In this document: positions 13,075-15,776 of the stretch, piece by piece | Numbering within the stretch: the stretch's first letter is position 1 | Layout: each line of letters opens with the position of its first letter | Origin: Candidatus Neomicrothrix sp. UBA2983 | Lineage (GTDB): Bacteria > Actinomycetota > Acidimicrobiia > Acidimicrobiales > MedAcidi-G1 | NCBI GenBank assembly: GCA_002346745.1 | Contig: DEAL01000010.1 | Location: 31,205 to 46,980, forward strand | Length of the DNA stretch: 15,776 nt | Reading direction: 5' to 3' | The notes under the pieces: model-generated | The model's input: the letters and a program-made list of their open reading frames with translations, nothing else | The model's database searches: none | Told to the model about the DNA's origin: nothing | Program-made: the position numbers and the translations under genes

Positions 13075-14096
13075 TTTACGAGGCCCTTGCCCAGTCGGAT
13101 ACGGGGATCAATGACCGCGTATGCGATGTCAATCGCCATGTTCAGAAACACGTACATGATTCCCACGAAGACAACGAACCCTTGGAGGGCTTCGAGATCG
13201 CGTGTCGTAATCGCATCGAACGCGTAACGGCCAATGCCGGGCCAGGAGAAGATGAACTCGACGAGGATGTTGCCACCGAGCATGAAGCCGAAGACGATGC
13301 CAATCGTCGTCGTGACCGGTATCAGGGCGTTCCTAAATCCATCGACGAAGAGGATCTGACGTTGTGGCACGCCGATTGCATTGGCGGTGCGGACAAAGTC
13401 GCTCTCCAGGGTCTCGATCATCGCGGATCGGACCATCTTGAGTATGGGTGCTGCGAGTACGAAGGCGAGGGTAAACACGGGGAGCGCGAGGTAGTGGAAT
13501 GCCTCGAGTGTGATGTCAAGTCGGCCAGAAAGGATGCCGTCGATCGTGTAGAAGCCAGTGAACGTTCTAGGGTCCTCGCTTCCGACGGCAAGACGGTCCA
13601 CAGGACCCGGGAACCATCCCCACCTGAAGGCGAAGAAGAAGGTAACCAGGAGCCCTAGCCAAAAAAGGGCCATTGCGGAACCGACAACTGCAAAGACGCG
13701 TGCCAATCGATCTGTCCAGGTGTGCTGTCTGTGGGCGGCCAATATGCCAAGGCTCACCCCCACCGCGGTAGCGAGCAGAACGGAGTAGACGGCCAACTCC
13801 AGCGAGGCGGGAAGCCTGTCCAAGAGTTCTTCCGTCACGCCTTGGTTGGTGCGGATCGAGATCCCCAGGTCCCCTTGGGCAACGCCGCCGATGTAGTCGA
13901 AGAACTGGATGTGAAGGGGATCGTTGAGGCCGTATTTGTCGGCGATGCGGTCGATCAACTCCTGATTGGCGTAGGGGCCGGCTCTTACGGCCGCCGCATC
14001 GCCGGGGAGCACCCTGACGATGAAAAAGACGACGACGGCGATGCCGAGAATGGTCAGCAGGGAGGTTGCGATTCGCCTCAGGAGGTAGTTCCGCAA
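13071..14096 (-). CDS. ABC transporter permease, DppB/OppB type
   Basis: A 341-residue permease with an N-terminal TM helix (LLTILGIAVVVFFIVRVLPGD), the DppB motif KYGLNDPLHIQFFDYIGGVAQGDLGIS, and the further hydrophobic segments LAVYSVLLATAVGVSLGILAA, MALFWLGLLVTFFFAF, FHYLALPVFTLAFVLAAP and VTTTIGIVFGFMLGGNILVEF. The EAA-like loop is at METLESDFVRTANAIGVPQ (the M as read in frame is within SAMIETLESD). The start is TTG at 14096, with AGGAG (14107-14111) 10 nt upstream; no better ATG or GTG is in frame nearby. It is the first of four overlapping transporter genes and is preceded by a 175-bp gap containing a strong hairpin. Confidence 0.92.
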   Translation of the reverse strand: MRNYLLRRIATSLLTILGIAVVVFFIVRVLPGDAAAVRAGPYANQELIDRIADKYGLNDPLHIQFFDYIGGVAQGDLGISIRTNQGVTEELLDRLPASLELAVYSVLLATAVGVSLGILAAHRQHTWTDRLARVFAVVGSAMALFWLGLLVTFFFAFRWGWFPGPVDRLAVGSEDPRTFTGFYTIDGILSGRLDITLEAFHYLALPVFTLAFVLAAPILKMVRSAMIETLESDFVRTANAIGVPQRQILFVDGFRNALIPVTTTIGIVFGFMLGGNILVEFIFSWPGIGRYAFDAITTRDLEALQGFVVFVGIMYVFLNMAIDIAYAVIDPRIRLGKGLVK

Positions 14097-14203
14097 GGTT
14101 GGATTACTCCTGTCAGGTCAACAGGGGTGCTCTGAGAAAATCCAGTCGGCGTAGGCCATGTGGAGTCGAAGCGAGGTCGGAGCGTCGGTTGTAAGTGTCT
14201 GAG

Positions 14204-14241
14204 TCGGCCGGTGGGGAAGCCATTGCTTCCCCACCGGCCGA
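14204..14241 (-). terminator. Strong hairpin after the solute-binding-protein gene (partial terminator or mRNA-stabilising element)
   Basis: TCGGCCGGTGGGGAAGC (14204-14220) and GCTTCCCCACCGGCCGA (14225-14241) form a perfect 17-bp stem with a 4-nt loop. On the transcribed minus strand it starts 30 nt after the binding-protein stop, and no T-run follows. This placement, between the binding-protein gene and the permease genes, is typical of elements that allow more binding protein than membrane subunit to be made, by termination or 3'-end protection. No separate promoter for the permeases is evident. Confidence 0.75.
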
Positions 14242-14271
14242 TCTCAGGCTATTCCCGGGCTCCTCGGGCTA

Positions 14272-15776
14272 TCACTCAGCCGCACCGAGTGCTTCGAGGC
14301 GGGGGACTGAGCTGAAGTCCTTCTTGACTCCGGTTACGTCGGATTGTGTCGCGATCACCCAGTCGGCCGACCAGAGGTACACGCGGGAAGCCTCGTCGAC
14401 CATGATCTGCTGGGCTTCTAGTGAGAGTTCCGCACGTCGGGCGGGATCGGTCTCGAACTTGCCTTCGGCCATGACCTCGTCGAGGCGCTCGTTGCAACCG
14501 TCGGCGAAGTTCACGAACGAGCCACAGCCCCCGAGGAACGTCATCTGGTAGAAGGGATCATCGCCCCATGAGTACCACTGGTGGAAAGCCATCGGCATTC
14601 CACGGTTGTTGCGGAGGTCCTGGTACTCGCCGTCGGGAAGGACGTTGATCTCCAGGTCGATGCCGATCTGGCGGAGGTTGTCCTGGATCAGGACTGCCGC
14701 CTGCTGCATCTGGGTCTGGGACTGCTGGACGCCCAACTCGATCGAGAAGGGCTCGACGCCCGATGCATCAAAGAGCTCCTGGGCCTTGTCCAGATCGAAG
14801 CTGTACACGCCGGCGGCGTCGCCTTGGTAGGTCTCCATCGGTGAGGTGACCAGGGTTCCGGCCGGTTGCGCATAGCCGTACATGATGTTCTCCAGAAGGG
14901 CGTCATAGGGGACAGCCCAGGAGATGGCTTGGCGAACCAGCTTGTTGTCGAGCGGCTCGAATGCCCGGTTCATGTACAGATAGTTGATCCTCGAAGAGGG
15001 CGCCCGATACACGGTGATGTTCGGATCCTCCTCGAGCGTTGACATCAGCCGTGGAGGAACACCCATGATCACATCGAGTTCTCCGTTCTGGAGCAACTGG
15101 ACGCGTTGTTCCGCATCGGGGACGTTCTTGACGATCACACCGCAGTTGTTGACCTCACCGAGGAAGTAGGGGTTCACGTCCAGGGTCAACTCACCGGTGG
15201 CACGATCCCAGTCGGTCAACACGTACGGACCCGACGAGTTGTTGTGGTCGACGAAATAGTCGAAGGCCCACGGGTCCTCCTCAGTGGCGTTTGCCTCCGC
15301 CAGATCCTTATCGATCGGAGCGAACACCTGGAAGGTCAGGAACCGCTCGAGCAACGCCGTTGGACGGTTGGCGCTGACCGTGAAGGTCTGGTCGTCGACC
15401 GCCTCGATCAGGTCTGAGGAGTCGATGTCCACGAACGGCAACAGCAGTGGGATGTAACTGCCCGGCGAATCGATCGCCCTCTTGAAGGTGTACACGAAGT
15501 CGTGGGCGGTAATCGGCGTGCCGTCACCGAACTTGGCATCGGCATGGACCACGAACGTCGCCGAACTCCCGTCTTCCGACCACTCGACCGACTCAATCAA
15601 CGCGCTCGGAACGGTCTCCCAGGTCCCTTCCAGGATCCCACCGTCGTTGAGGGCATAGGTCTGGTCCAGAGGCGGCCAACTCAACGCACGCGTCGTCGTA
15701 TACGCCCCAGTGCTCCGGAACAGGTGCAACTCCAGGATGTCCGTATCCGACTCATCCGAAACCCTCAACGGATCGC
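14272..15776 (-). CDS. Solute-binding protein of the DppA/OppA family (SBP_bac_5), N-terminus outside the window
   Basis: The reading frame is open to the right edge, so about 500 residues without the signal peptide are present; the TTG at 15768 is internal. It matches extracellular cluster C binding proteins: DGGILEGTWETVPSALIESVEWSEDGSSATFVVHADAKFGDG and TPITAHDFVYTFKRA are the family signature, followed by SSGPYVLTDWD, NPYFLG, LLQNGELDVIMG, NYLYMNRAFEPLDNKLVRQAISWAVPYDALLENIMYG, and the domain ending LSLEAQQIMVDEASRVYLWS. It is the extracytoplasmic component that delivers solute to the DppBCDF-like membrane complex. Family members bind peptides, opines, nickel or oligosaccharides, and the ligand cannot be read here. 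Only the expected lipobox/signal region is missing. It is the first gene of the minus-strand operon in this window. Confidence 0.93.
   Translation of the reverse strand, partial: DPLRVSDESDTDILELHLFRSTGAYTTTRALSWPPLDQTYALNDGGILEGTWETVPSALIESVEWSEDGSSATFVVHADAKFGDGTPITAHDFVYTFKRAIDSPGSYIPLLLPFVDIDSSDLIEAVDDQTFTVSANRPTALLERFLTFQVFAPIDKDLAEANATEEDPWAFDYFVDHNNSSGPYVLTDWDRATGELTLDVNPYFLGEVNNCGVIVKNVPDAEQRVQLLQNGELDVIMGVPPRLMSTLEEDPNITVYRAPSSRINYLYMNRAFEPLDNKLVRQAISWAVPYDALLENIMYGYAQPAGTLVTSPMETYQGDAAGVYSFDLDKAQELFDASGVEPFSIELGVQQSQTQMQQAAVLIQDNLRQIGIDLEINVLPDGEYQDLRNNRGMPMAFHQWYSWGDDPFYQMTFLGGCGSFVNFADGCNERLDEVMAEGKFETDPARRAELSLEAQQIMVDEASRVYLWSADWVIATQSDVTGVKKDFSSVPRLEALGAAE

Noticed and set aside
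1..15776. CRISPR array, transposase, integrase, phage or toxin-antitoxin genes
   Set aside because: I found no regularly spaced repeats, no DDE or tyrosine/serine recombinase motifs, and no phage or defence domains in the readable frames.

Overview
The window looks like a chromosomal piece from a high-GC actinobacterium. The G+C-rich left third, the apparently leaderless promoters (a TAnnnT box about 7 nt before a GTG or ATG), the F420-type luciferase-like oxidoreductase and the CaiB/FadD-type acyl-CoA genes all fit. The style of the CoA-transferase, TetR and GltX proteins reminds me of Acidimicrobiia, but this is an impression and not a measured placement.

Left region (1-4187): an acyl-CoA cluster. 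On the minus strand a gene for a 102-aa protein of unknown function is followed by a class I acyl-CoA synthetase and a partial crotonase-like gene that leaves the window. Divergent from these, on the plus strand, are an unusual CaiB/BaiF-type CoA-transferase and a TetR regulator. The 98-bp divergent promoter region carries two copies of an 11-bp motif, each overlapping a candidate -10 box. The tetR promoter has its own palindrome. Together they suggest a locally regulated pathway that activates a carboxylic acid to its CoA thioester and processes it.

Middle (4240-5973): a housekeeping block of glutamyl-tRNA synthetase, tRNA-Gln(CTG) and tRNA-Glu(CTC), closed by a perfect 11-bp-stem terminator. 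The GltX protein is short in its tRNA-acceptor-binding insertion.

Right region (6124-15776): base composition and codon use become visibly less GC-rich just past tRNA-Glu. Plus-strand genes are a PLP-dependent cysteine-synthase-fold enzyme, a KDPG/KHG-family aldolase and a KDG-type PfkB kinase, the last two overlapping by 4 nt. Converging on them is an F420-type LLM oxidoreductase, divergent from a small NTF2-like protein. A complete five-gene DppABCDF-type ABC importer follows on the minus strand; its solute-binding gene is cut by the window edge. A 17-bp perfect hairpin separates the binding-protein gene from the four translationally coupled transporter genes. My best reading is a catabolic island: import of an oligomeric or amino-bearing solute, oxidation, PLP-dependent elimination to a 2-keto-3-deoxy acid, phosphorylation, and aldol cleavage to pyruvate plus a triose phosphate. 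An amino-sugar acid such as glucosaminate would fit all the steps. This is inference from gene content; no substrate can be read from the sequence.
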